NCBI GenBank assembly: GCA_015067615.1
Contig: SVMD01000018.1
Span: forward strand, 1 to 39,793
Origin: Oscillospiraceae bacterium
GTDB taxonomy: Bacteria; Bacillota; Clostridia; Oscillospirales; Oscillospiraceae
DNA: 39,793 nt
Direction: 5' to 3'
The stretch's first letter is position 1. The number at the start of each line of letters is the position of its first letter. Below are positions 32,601 through 39,548 of this stretch, in pieces. Position numbers and translations under genes: made by a program. The notes beneath the pieces were generated by a model. The model worked only from the letters and a program-made list of their open reading frames with translations. It was not told the origin of the DNA and did not search any database.

Positions 32601-33430
32601 CCCAATACAAAATGCAAGCCAGTCAGTTCATTTGCGTCATCAACAAAAACCAAATAGTCTTTCCCTGCTCCGAGGGACGTTGACAGATCTTCAAACAATT
32701 CCAGGCCGTTACTTCTTATACAAAGAGTTTCATATCCATTTTCAGCAGCAAATTCTTCACAAATGCGAAGCGCCAATCTTGTTTTTCCTACTCCAGCAGG
32801 ACCAGATATTACCAGTACATTACTCTGAGTGAGTTTTTCCTTAGAAACCTTAACTTCCTCTGATCGAAACATGAAAGGTGTATCCAAAGGAGCAGACATT
32901 TTGTTCGCATCATGTACTCGTATGAATTCATCTGTTGTGGTTATTTGTCCGGTATTGATGCTGATATCGAGATAGTCCTTCGCAAGCCGAGGGTATTTTA
33001 AATATAAGTCATTTCCCAGATCATCTAACCCGATTAATGTCAATACAGCGTTTCTGTCTTCGCAGAATTTATGGAGAGTCTGATGATCGCCGGGAGCCAA
33101 CCGTCCATAAGTATGGCAGTAAACAACTTCGACAACATCCTCCGCGGGCAACCCTGTTTTTTCTGGATCAAAGCATTTTTGCAAATCCTCTAATGCCTTG
33201 TTCACGAAATCCGTTTTTTGTGTCGTATACATTACGAAGACATACTTATTATTTGTTGTCAGAAAATACGTATCAGGATTTCCTTTTGCAGTTTTATCAG
33301 TACCCGTATTCATACCTAATGAATATCCTGTGCCGTATCCCCTACAACTCAAATATGCATCGCAAAGATTTTGGAAAGCACCGCCATCTAACTGATCGAT
33401 TCGGTACTTGATGTCCGTAAGTTTAGCCAT
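29684..33430 (-). CDS. STAND-type P-loop NTPase with nuclease-like N-terminus (putative anti-phage defence)
   Basis: A 1248-residue protein with tripartite STAND design. Residues about 1-150 resemble a PD-(D/E)xK nuclease-like domain: GTDKTAKGNPDTYF, then a beta strand and KYVFVMYTTQK, with CxxxxL-type alpha/beta elements after it. An NTPase module follows: Walker A GPAGVGKT (210-217), Walker B LVFVDDAN (260-267), sensor strand KKIVMTVRDYA. From about 450 to the end are helical repeats without obvious motif, as in target-sensing arms. Such proteins (Avs and related STANDs) recognise phage proteins, oligomerise and activate their effector. The ATG at 33430 has GGAGG 5 nt upstream. The gene is monocistronic and AT-rich relative to the backbone, with a relic-filled flank. 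Function is inferred, not shown. Confidence 0.78.
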   Translation of the reverse strand: MAKLTDIKYRIDQLDGGAFQNLCDAYLSCRGYGTGYSLGMNTGTDKTAKGNPDTYFLTTNNKYVFVMYTTQKTDFVNKALEDLQKCFDPEKTGLPAEDVVEVVYCHTYGRLAPGDHQTLHKFCEDRNAVLTLIGLDDLGNDLYLKYPRLAKDYLDISINTGQITTTDEFIRVHDANKMSAPLDTPFMFRSEEVKVSKEKLTQSNVLVISGPAGVGKTRLALRICEEFAAENGYETLCIRSNGLELFEDLSTSLGAGKDYLVFVDDANELTGLHFVLGYLQKAALGPKSIKKIVMTVRDYARSQVVSQILAVERPEILKVGLLKDDDIKKLMEITLEIKNPLYLDRIVAIAEGNARLAMLAGKVASEANDLASIRDATELYDSYYGKQIEIITSGETGIISAGIIAFFEALHLDNLNRLEVIFAATKITADQFLTDLRHFHDMELVDLRHNKAARISDQSFSNYLIKYVFVDKKVIPLSKMIDISFFINKERTISTCNILFNVFSDHAVQEYVEEEIKCAWDHLQTDKDNFFPFFKAFHIVRPTETLLILKELIDQETLHPFDVRSIEFKKNDNEKSINDEIISILCSFINHSQLPEALELLLLYYKKRPDLFEEIYSALVSRLGVKRDSNQYGYYTQKAVVERLCALVEDNPSDEDLLLFVRVAEQFLKLSFSRTESGRRNSVIFYTVPLIMDDAVSQYRGMLWNQLLKIYQNNMCKEEIESLLRDYCQEGGNKVDYEIVKQEFEKVICFFSLLSTDNIYHCVIAEHIAKLAQRIEYGCIEALIPFIDSPKFTIYHTLKFDHLEMLELSYDERRTLHKTRVQNMVKNYDLQDFQYLLNVCRECLTAIDKDARLLSAGIEYALEAFSSNSALYNAVVKAYIDADTPYDIRSGNIISRLFNTMPAENVKEMIESCDFSQKNVWLWQLYVELPEDQISTTWAEALLDFLQTPPQKLRSAPYRPIDEIKKYERIDKDFIIKASRIIANHYDESPFAFNLYFFFMMNPYHTEASEVVSQYIRDISLLEDIYLKGIVYSGNEDSDGKLLEAIIKQDKTFLERYLDELILKGTSTYSIPKTWAKRLAHIWQEDQHMDYMNRISNYLFEKADGHSIIYRAVVGQLLQPKDGGDIIEQRKSEWIEYTIQSFYQDKQRMYNLFSAIKEHKTEQRTVALRKLLEQNDDYELFEELPLEPSHWGGWGSMIPYMQERITYLTSLLPMLSGLKFLKHKQKVQNDIDIWRARIKHEEIKELLE

Positions 33431-33469
33431 AAAAACCTCCACTCAATGTCAGAATTAAAGTTCAAATTG

Positions 33470-33498
33470 TTATTATTTCGTAGATATAATGATATCAA
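33470..33498 (-). promoter_or_regulatory. Possible promoter of the STAND gene
   Basis: Minus-strand TTGATA (33498-33493), 17-bp spacer, TAATAA (33475-33470), about 40 bp before the ATG at 33430. The AT-rich context makes chance matches more likely. Confidence 0.45.
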
Positions 33499-33529
33499 AT
33501 TCCCCCGCTTTCGGCAACAGGGTAACTAT

Positions 33530-33883
33530 TCATGAATGGGTAAATTCATTGGGAATTGTCTCGGCAGCATCGAATGCCGTAAATGTTGACAAGTGCGGTG
33601 CGTCTTTGATTCGCACCGCACTTGTCGTGTACCAGCTATCGAACGGATGATACTCCGTCACGTTTTTGAGATATTCCCGGATGTCACCGTGGAGCAGCAG
33701 ATTCACATAGTTCATCGGTACGTTGTATACCAGCCAGTCTGGTTCACTTGCCTCATACATATTCCGAGCAAACTCTTTTTCCATTCTGGTGCAGTCGATG
33801 GAGATCATACTGTCTTCTGCATACTTGACTTCCACACAGGCTGTGTCGATGTTGAACTCGCAAGATAAAACTTTCTTTCCCAT
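33530..33883 (-). CDS. DUF6061-like small protein, 117 aa
   Basis: The first ~75 residues (MGKKVLSCEFNIDTACVEVKYAEDSMISIDCT ... DWLVYNVPMNYVNLLLHGDIREYLKNVTEY) match my recollection of the DUF6061 family, small proteins common in Clostridia genomes and mobile elements, function unknown. The last ~40 residues (HPFDSWYTTSAVRIKDAPHLSTFTAFDAAETIPNEF) go beyond that core and overlap a perfect 15-bp inverted repeat at 33588-33626, so the native C-terminus may have been changed. It lies upstream of the STAND gene on the same strand, 100 bp apart, with a separate promoter between. No obvious ribosome site precedes the ATG. Confidence 0.5.
   Translation of the reverse strand: MGKKVLSCEFNIDTACVEVKYAEDSMISIDCTRMEKEFARNMYEASEPDWLVYNVPMNYVNLLLHGDIREYLKNVTEYHPFDSWYTTSAVRIKDAPHLSTFTAFDAAETIPNEFTHS
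33588..33626. repeat. Perfect 15-bp inverted repeat (hairpin)
   Basis: GACAAGTGCGGTGCG (33588-33602), a 9-base loop, and the exact complement (33612-33626), inside the 3' part of the DUF6061-like frame. No T-run follows on either strand, so it is not a standard terminator. Confidence 0.85.
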
Positions 33884-34143
33884 AACAGTGTCCTACTAAG
33901 ATTGTGTTCTTTTTTCTTGGGCCTCTCGGCTTAGATTCTGGACGTTTGATAACACCGTTTTGGAAGTATATCTCCTCGATATCTCCGAAGAAAACAATAA
34001 ATCCGAACCTGTCTCCCACCGAGAAGATCTGGTTCGGATTATATTGCTTTGGTGCCGGCAACCGGGCTCGAATCTGCACACCAAGGAAGGGGAATCTAAG
34101 GGTGATATCACCTTAGTGAAGGCTTTTCTTCAGGCATTTGCGA
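33884..34143. other. 260-bp region between island and nitrogen operon
   Basis: No gene is convincing here. The minus strand carries an open frame (Met at 34079) with a protein-like stretch NPNQIFSVGDRFGFIVFFGDI, running into the DUF6061-like gene in another frame, but it has no ribosome site and no family I recognise. A near-perfect palindrome CTAAGGGTGATATCACCTTAG (34096-34116, one extra G) lies 28 bp past the ANTAR stop. It has no T-run, so it may be an operator, processing site or island boundary rather than a terminator. Confidence 0.4.
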
Positions 34144-34728
34144 TCATGAATATGTTTTGATGATTCCCAGTGCAATCTCCTTTTTGGAGCAGCACCGGTC
34201 CATGGCCTGCTTTTCGATGTGGCGGTGCGCTTCGGCTTCCGTCATCTTCAGCTGCTCGATCAGGATCCACTTTGCCCGGTTTACCAGCCGGATCTCCTCC
34301 ATCTTTTCCTCAATGGTGATAGCCTTACTTTCCAGCTTCCTCAGGCGTTCTCTGGCTGCTGCCATCCAGCGCAGGCCCTGCTGAAGGGTCTGTATCGGGG
34401 TGGGCTTCGGAAGGGTAAAGACACCGTGGGGTGTAACCTTGGCATGGATCTCCTCGTAGGCATCCATACGGAGCAGGAGCAGTACCACCGTGCCGGTATG
34501 ACCGGAAGCATCGATGGCAAAGCGGGTTCCGTAATCATCGGTCAGCGGTGCATTGACAATGACAAAATCATAAGCATTTCCCAGAAGCTCCCGACGGGCT
34601 GCCGCAATATTGTGGACAACGCATACTGGGTAATAGTCAGAGCAGGGGAGCAGAGGAAGCAGCGCGTCGTTGAATTTCTGTGCCGCTGACACTACCAGTA
34701 CACGATATGTTTGTTCGCTGAATACCAT
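34144..34728 (-). CDS. ANTAR-domain regulator with degenerate receiver domain
   Basis: A 194-residue response-regulator-like protein. Residues about 8-120 have the receiver fold, but the phospho-acceptor position reads VIVNAP (N59) and the acidic pair after the first strand is replaced (VVSAAQ), while the conserved Lys is kept (LPKP, K108). So phosphorylation is unlikely. Residues about 125-150 form a coiled coil and 145-194 an ANTAR RNA-binding domain (VNRAKWILIEQLKMTEAEAHRHIEKQAM ... KEIALGII). ANTAR proteins (AmiR, NasR, EutV, NasT) bind leader RNA and prevent termination. It is the last gene of the glutamate synthase/glutamine synthetase operon and the natural candidate to control the attenuators at 39371-39432 and 39549-39603. 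GGAGG precedes the ATG. Confidence 0.88.
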   Translation of the reverse strand: MVFSEQTYRVLVVSAAQKFNDALLPLLPCSDYYPVCVVHNIAAARRELLGNAYDFVIVNAPLTDDYGTRFAIDASGHTGTVVLLLLRMDAYEEIHAKVTPHGVFTLPKPTPIQTLQQGLRWMAAARERLRKLESKAITIEEKMEEIRLVNRAKWILIEQLKMTEAEAHRHIEKQAMDRCCSKKEIALGIIKTYS

Positions 34729-34761
34729 AGGCTCCCTCCTTTCTGCGAATTTGAATTCGTA

Positions 34762-35970
34762 TCAGGGTTCGCAAAAGTAATTGATCAAGGACTCCGGCAA
34801 GTGGGACTTGAGAAAAACACTGGACAGAGCTGCTTTGGCAGCGTTGCTGCGGGTAAGCGGCAGGGTTTCCAGTCCCCACAGATCCTTGGGGGAGGCGGTA
34901 TAGAGGTTGACATTGGATTTTTCGGGCAGAGCGATGTTGTTGAGGATGCCGTCCAATCCTGCCCAAATCAGCAGCGCAAAGGCCAGATAGGGATTGGCGG
35001 TGCAGTCGGGACTGCGAAGCTCAAAACGGCGGTACTCTCCCGCCGCTGCCGGAACCCGGATCAGCATGGAGCGGTTGTCTGTGGACCAGGAGATATATTT
35101 GGGTGCCTTGTGCTCACCCAAACGCCGGTAGGACTCCTCCGTGGGATTCAAAAACAGGGTCATATCCTGGATTTTGCTCAGAATACCGCCCATCATCCGC
35201 TGCGCTGCGATTTCGTCGCCTCCGTTTACGGAGATATTGATGTGGAATCCGCTGCCGGGCCTCCGGTCCAGAGGCTTCGGAGAGAAATCCGCATGAAGTC
35301 CGTTCCGGGCCGCAATGGTTTTGACCACCGTACAGAATGTCACAGCATGATCCGCCGCACTCAGGGCATCGGAATAGCGAAAATCGATCTCATTCTGTCC
35401 GGGACCTTCCTCGTGGTGGGAGGATTCCGGCTGGATCCCCATCCGCTCCAGAGCAAGGCAGATCTCCCGGCGGACATTTTCACATTTGTCCTCCGGGGCC
35501 ACATCCATGTAGCTTGCGTGGTCATAGGGAACATTGGTGGGTTCCCCATTCTCGTCCAGTTTGAACAGATAGAACTCCAGTTCCGAGCCGAAGGAGAAGG
35601 TATAGCCTGCTTTCGCCGCATCTGCGATGGCGCATTTCAGAATGCTTCTGGTGTCGTGGGCGAACCGGTTGCCATCCAAATCGGTAATGGAACACATCAT
35701 CCGCACCACCCGGCCATGCTCCGGCCGCCAGGGAAGCACCGCAATGGTGGCAGGGTCCGGGTGCAGAAACAGGTCGGAATGAACCTCGTCGCCGAAGCCT
35801 GCGATGGCAGATGCATCGACGGCGATGCCATAGCGAAAAGCCCGTTCCAGCTCCTGGGGCATGATCGAGATGTTTTTTGGTTTCCCATGGACATCACAAA
35901 ATGCCAGACGGATGAACTTGACATCCTCCTCTTCGATGTACTGCATGACTTCCTGTGGTGTGTATTTCAT
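34762..35970 (-). CDS. glnA: Glutamine synthetase type I, short form
   Basis: ATP-dependent amidation of glutamate, or of a related acceptor. The 402-residue protein shows the beta-grasp N-terminus (VKFIRLAFCDVHGKPKNI), the catalytic SELEFYLF metal-binding segment, EEGPGQNEIDF, GSGFHINIS (ATP site) and NRSMLIRVPA (flap and Arg contacts). It is about 40 residues shorter than usual; the C-terminal region carries NLYTASPKDLWGLETLP in place of the normal NLY-adenylylation segment, and the ammonium-site box reads VDASAIAGF rather than FDGSSIxGF. A gamma-glutamylamide synthetase is therefore an alternative. The ATG at 35970 is preferred; TTG at 35997 overlaps the stop of the GXGXG gene. Operon with split glutamate synthase and ANTAR. 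Confidence 0.88.
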   Translation of the reverse strand: MKYTPQEVMQYIEEEDVKFIRLAFCDVHGKPKNISIMPQELERAFRYGIAVDASAIAGFGDEVHSDLFLHPDPATIAVLPWRPEHGRVVRMMCSITDLDGNRFAHDTRSILKCAIADAAKAGYTFSFGSELEFYLFKLDENGEPTNVPYDHASYMDVAPEDKCENVRREICLALERMGIQPESSHHEEGPGQNEIDFRYSDALSAADHAVTFCTVVKTIAARNGLHADFSPKPLDRRPGSGFHINISVNGGDEIAAQRMMGGILSKIQDMTLFLNPTEESYRRLGEHKAPKYISWSTDNRSMLIRVPAAAGEYRRFELRSPDCTANPYLAFALLIWAGLDGILNNIALPEKSNVNLYTASPKDLWGLETLPLTRSNAAKAALSSVFLKSHLPESLINYFCEP

Positions 35971-35993
35971 ATCGAACAACCTGCTTTCTGTGC

Positions 35994-36713
35994 TCAATTT
36001 GCTATATACATCTGCTTATAGGGATTGGCACTGTCCGGTGTCACAACAGTGAAGGGAGAACGCAGAACTTCCTCAATATCCGTACCAAACAGCGCACAGT
36101 ATTCCGTGACATATTTGCGGATCAGGATATGATCCGCATCTGTCGGGGTTCTGGTGCTGATCTGGCCGGGGAATGTCACATCCGTACAGTCGCCCCGGAG
36201 GATCAGCTTACCGCCGTGCATTCCGGTGCAGGGGAAATTGTGAACGATCCGCTTATTCCCTCTGTTCAAGCCCAGCACCAGGATGACACCGCCTGCCTGG
36301 TACTCTCCGAGGAAGCTGCCTGCGCAGCCGCCGATTACCAGCACCGGCACTTTTTCGCCATATTCTTTCATATGGATGCCTGCCCGGTAACCCGCATTTC
36401 CCTGGACAAAGATCTCGCCGCCCCGCATGGCATACCCGGCGGCATCACCGATGTTGCCGTGAATCACGATTTTGCCTGCGTTCATGGTATCACCAACCGC
36501 ATCCTGGGCATTGCCGTGGACTGTGATTTCCGCTCCGTTCAGATAGGCACCCAGCGCGTTTCCGGGAATGCCGTGGATCGTGATGTTTTTGCCGCGGGAA
36601 CCCGTGCCGATAAAACGCTGCCCAAGACAACCGACGATTTCTATTTCCTCATCAGCTTGCCGAATCGCTTCATTCAAGGCTGTGTAATCCATGTTTCTTG
36701 CATCTATCAGCAT
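35994..36713 (-). CDS. GXGXG domain protein (glutamate synthase C-terminal domain)
   Basis: A 239-residue stand-alone version of the right-handed beta-helix domain at the C-terminus of glutamate synthase large subunit. Repeating GxGxxG-type turns are visible: ITIHGIPGNALGAYLNGAEITVHGNAQDAVGDTMNAGKIVIHGNIGDAAGYAMRGGEIFVQGNAGYRAG. In the fused enzyme this domain holds the ammonia tunnel structure in place. Here it sits between the FMN/Fe-S core gene and glnA, as in archaeal-type split glutamate synthases and in N-methylglutamate synthase (MgsB/GlxC). It probably forms a complex with its two upstream neighbours. Confidence 0.9.
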   Translation of the reverse strand: MLIDARNMDYTALNEAIRQADEEIEIVGCLGQRFIGTGSRGKNITIHGIPGNALGAYLNGAEITVHGNAQDAVGDTMNAGKIVIHGNIGDAAGYAMRGGEIFVQGNAGYRAGIHMKEYGEKVPVLVIGGCAGSFLGEYQAGGVILVLGLNRGNKRIVHNFPCTGMHGGKLILRGDCTDVTFPGQISTRTPTDADHILIRKYVTEYCALFGTDIEEVLRSPFTVVTPDSANPYKQMYIAN

Positions 36714-36751
36714 TGTTATATCACATCCATTTTATCATTTCTAATGTTTTT

Positions 36752-38257
36752 TTATGATCCGGCATGGAAAATGCCGAGAATCTCCAGTTCTTTTTCCGTC
36801 AGGCCGACCCCACGAAGCATCAGTCGGTTGCCACGGAGGGCTTCAATGGAATTGATGCCCATGCCGCCCATCAGCTCCTTGATCTCATGCCGCCATGCAG
36901 TCATCAGATTCACAAGGCGCTCCTTTCCCTCATCGGGATCCAGCCGCTTCACCAGCTCCGGACGCTGGGTTGCGATGCCCCAGTTGCACTTACCGCTTTG
37001 ACAGGTACGGCACAGATGGCAGCCCATAGCAAGCAGTGCAGCCGTAGCGATATAGCAGGCATCAGCCCCCAGCGCAATGGCCTTGACCACGTCCGATGCG
37101 CTGCGAATGCTGCCGCCCACAACCAAAGATACCTGGTTTCGGATCCCTTCATCCCGGAGCCGCTGGTCAACCGCTGCCAGAGCCAGTTCAATGGGAATGC
37201 CCACATTATCCCGGATTCGGGTGGGGGCCGCACCGGTGCCGCCCCGGAAACCGTCAATGGCGATAATGTCCGCGCCGCTGCGGGCGATGCCGCTGGCGAT
37301 GGCGGCGATATTATGGACAGCGGCGACCTTCACGATCACAGGCTTTTGATACTCCGTTGCCTCTTTCAGCGAGTATACAAGCTGCCGGAGATCCTCAATG
37401 GAATAAATGTCGTGATGGGGTGCGGGGGAAATGGCATCAGAGCCTTCCGGTACCATACGGGTCCGGGAAACATCACCGACGATCTTCGCTCCGGGCAGAT
37501 GTCCGCCAATACCGGGCTTGGCACCCTGGCCCATTTTGATCTCCACAGCGGCGCCTGCTTCCAGATAATCCTTGTGTACACCAAAACGGCCGGAAGCCAC
37601 CTGAACGATGGTGTTGGGGCCGTATCCATAGAAATCCTCGTGCAGGCCGCCCTCACCGGTATTATAATAGATACCCAATTCGGTGGCGGCTCTGGCAAGG
37701 CTGGCGTGGGCGTTATAGCTGATGGAGCCGTAGCTCATGGCGGAGAACATGACCGGCATGCTCAGCTCCAGCTGGGGTGCCAGTTTGCAGATCAGATTGC
37801 CCTGTGGGTCCCGTTCCAGCCTGTCCGGCTTCTTTCCCAGAAACACCTTTGTTTCCATAGGTTCCCGCAGCGGATCAATCGGAGGATTGGTAACCTGAGA
37901 GGCGTTGATCAGAATCTTGTCCCAATACACCGGGAACTCCTTGGGATTACCCATGCTGGACAACAGCACGCCGCCGGAGTTTGCCTGCTTGTAGATTTCT
38001 CTGATGGTGTCGTCCCGCCAGTTGGCATTTTCCCGGAGGCGGCAGTCACTTTTCACAATCTTCAGTGCTCTGGTGGGGCATAGAGAAACACAGCGCTGGC
38101 AGTTGACGCATTTTGTTTCATCACTCAGCATCAGCTTGTGCTCCGCATCAAAGCTATGCACCTCATTGGCGCACTGCCGTTCACACACCCGACAGGTGAT
38201 ACAGCGGCTTTCATTGCGGATCACTTCAAATTCCGGATAAACAAATAGGGTGTCCAT
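36752..38257 (-). CDS. Glutamate synthase core subunit, FMN and Fe-S (GltB2-like)
   Basis: A 501-residue protein with an N-terminal 2x[4Fe-4S] ferredoxin domain (CITCRVCERQC at ~19-29; CVNCQRCVSLCP at ~50-61) fused to an FMN-binding TIM barrel (MSYGSISYNAHASLARAATELG, GEGGLHEDFYGYGPNTIVQVASGRFGV, KMGQGAKPGIGGHLPGAKI, IDGFRGGTGAAPTRIRDNVGIP) and a 3Fe-4S-type motif (CHLCRTCQSGKCNWGIATQ). It makes glutamate from 2-oxoglutarate and ammonia delivered by the amidotransferase; electrons probably come from ferredoxin, since no gltD-like NAD(P)H subunit is present. The ATG overlaps the stop of the upstream amidotransferase gene (TAATG), so translation is coupled. Confidence 0.92.
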   Translation of the reverse strand: MDTLFVYPEFEVIRNESRCITCRVCERQCANEVHSFDAEHKLMLSDETKCVNCQRCVSLCPTRALKIVKSDCRLRENANWRDDTIREIYKQANSGGVLLSSMGNPKEFPVYWDKILINASQVTNPPIDPLREPMETKVFLGKKPDRLERDPQGNLICKLAPQLELSMPVMFSAMSYGSISYNAHASLARAATELGIYYNTGEGGLHEDFYGYGPNTIVQVASGRFGVHKDYLEAGAAVEIKMGQGAKPGIGGHLPGAKIVGDVSRTRMVPEGSDAISPAPHHDIYSIEDLRQLVYSLKEATEYQKPVIVKVAAVHNIAAIASGIARSGADIIAIDGFRGGTGAAPTRIRDNVGIPIELALAAVDQRLRDEGIRNQVSLVVGGSIRSASDVVKAIALGADACYIATAALLAMGCHLCRTCQSGKCNWGIATQRPELVKRLDPDEGKERLVNLMTAWRHEIKELMGGMGINSIEALRGNRLMLRGVGLTEKELEILGIFHAGS

Positions 38258-39348
38258 TAAAATGCACCATCCTTCACATTGATGATAACCGGCTCTCCGC
38301 CAGCCGGCGCCCAGATGTTATCCGCATCCGGTTCCATGGCGCGGATCGCCGCTTCTTCGCTGGCGATGAAGACCTTGTCGTCCTTTTTGCCCACCACCAT
38401 GGAGCGGAGCTTCAGCCGGTCATTCAGGGCCATCAGGCCGCCGTCAAAGCCCAGAATGATGGAGAAGGGGCCTGTGATCAGCAGACTGGGGAATACGGTT
38501 CGCAACCAGGAAAGCCGCTGCCGTTCCGGTTCGGCCTTGCCCTGTATGGTGCTCCAGAAGGGAGCGGCTATGACCGATGCGGCTTCCTCCAAAGTAAGTC
38601 CCTGCCGTCGCAGCAGATAGTCCATGATGTAAGTAATGACTTCCGTGTCGGTCTGTAAATTGCATTTATAGCCGAACATCTCGATAAAGCGGCGGTTCGC
38701 GTCATAGGAAGAAATCTCGCCGTTGTGGACGATGGAATAATCCAGAAGGGTAAACGGATGCGCACCGCCCCACCAGCCGGGGGTATTGGTGGGATACCGG
38801 CCATGGGCTGTCCAGGCGTAGCCCTCATACTCCTCCAGCTTATAAAACTCGCCCACATCCTCGGGGAACCCCACAGCCTTAAAGGTTCCCATGTTCTTGC
38901 CGCTGGAAAACACATAGGCACCGGGCATTTCTGTGTTGATCTTCATAACCGTTCTGGCTACGAATTCCTTCTCATCCACCTGCATGGCTGCCAGTGCACT
39001 GCGCAGAGGTGCTACAAAATAACGCCAGATGATCGGCTCGTCTGTGATTGCAGGGATCTTTCTGGTGGGGATAATCTCTGACTTGACAATTTCAAACCGC
39101 TCTTTCAGAAATACTTCGCAGTTTTTCCGGGTGGCGCGCTGGTTAAAGAACAGATGCAAGGCATAGAAATCCTTGTACTCCGGGTAAATTCCGTATGCGG
39201 CAAAACCGCCGCCCAGACCATTGGAGCGGTCATGCATTGGTTTCATGGCTTCACAGATCATCTTGCCTGACATTCTGTTGCCGTCTTTGGAAATAACGGC
39301 AGCGATGGCGCAGCCGGAGGGAATTCGCACCTGACCTTCTGGTTTCAT
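38257..39348 (-). CDS. Class II glutamine amidotransferase subunit of split glutamate synthase
   Basis: The 363-residue protein hydrolyses glutamine and passes ammonia to the FMN subunit. It begins MKPEGQVRIPSGCAIAAVISKDG; the Cys at 13 in GCAIAAVI is the likely N-terminal nucleophile, implying removal of a 12-residue leader. Further class II signatures are AHGRYPTNTPGWWGGAHPF, VHNGEISSYDANRRFIE and TDTEVITYIMDYL. The frame extends to 39420, but the ATG at 39348 lies just after GAGGTGT and downstream of the leader terminator. First gene of the operon read from the promoter at 39444-39472. Confidence 0.9.
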   Translation of the reverse strand: MKPEGQVRIPSGCAIAAVISKDGNRMSGKMICEAMKPMHDRSNGLGGGFAAYGIYPEYKDFYALHLFFNQRATRKNCEVFLKERFEIVKSEIIPTRKIPAITDEPIIWRYFVAPLRSALAAMQVDEKEFVARTVMKINTEMPGAYVFSSGKNMGTFKAVGFPEDVGEFYKLEEYEGYAWTAHGRYPTNTPGWWGGAHPFTLLDYSIVHNGEISSYDANRRFIEMFGYKCNLQTDTEVITYIMDYLLRRQGLTLEEAASVIAAPFWSTIQGKAEPERQRLSWLRTVFPSLLITGPFSIILGFDGGLMALNDRLKLRSMVVGKKDDKVFIASEEAAIRAMEPDADNIWAPAGGEPVIINVKDGAF

Positions 39349-39370
39349 ACACCTCAATCCTTTCGGATAA

Positions 39371-39432
39371 AATAAAAAAGCAGCGGCGTTCATCGGCAGG
39401 GATACAGTATCCCTACCCATGAACGCCGTTGC
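39371..39432 (-). terminator. Leader attenuator of the glutamate synthase operon
   Basis: On the minus strand a long hairpin (arms containing CGGCGTTCAT/ATGAACGCCG, inner GGGATAC/GTATCCC) ends in GCTTTTTTATTTT. It begins about 5 nt after the predicted transcription start and ends 23 bp before the ATG at 39348, so most transcripts would stop unless an antitermination event occurs. Confidence 0.85.
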
Positions 39433-39443
39433 TCATGGATGGT

Positions 39444-39472
39444 ATTATATTCCAACTTACGGAATTTGTCAA
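39444..39472 (-). promoter_or_regulatory. Consensus promoter of the glutamate synthase operon
   Basis: Minus-strand perfect TTGACA (39472-39467), 17-bp spacer, perfect TATAAT (39449-39444). Confidence 0.92.
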
Positions 39473-39509
39473 TGTATACAAGGTCAAAAAACTTTTTTTG
39501 TGCAGGGTG

Positions 39510-39538
39510 TTGACAAATCGACTTTACGGGTGTATGAT
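39510..39538 (+). promoter_or_regulatory. Promoter of the type III glutamine synthetase gene
   Basis: Perfect TTGACA (39510-39515), 17-bp spacer, TATGAT (39533-39538). It is divergent from the glutamate synthase promoter, with 37 bp between the two -35 boxes. Confidence 0.9.
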
Positions 39539-39548
39539 GCACCCATAA

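Noticed and set aside
34050..34085. tRNA-like GGGCTCGAATCTGC segment at the island border
   Set aside because: It looks like a T-arm but has no matching stem, acceptor end or rest of a tRNA. Not a tRNA or a clear attachment site.
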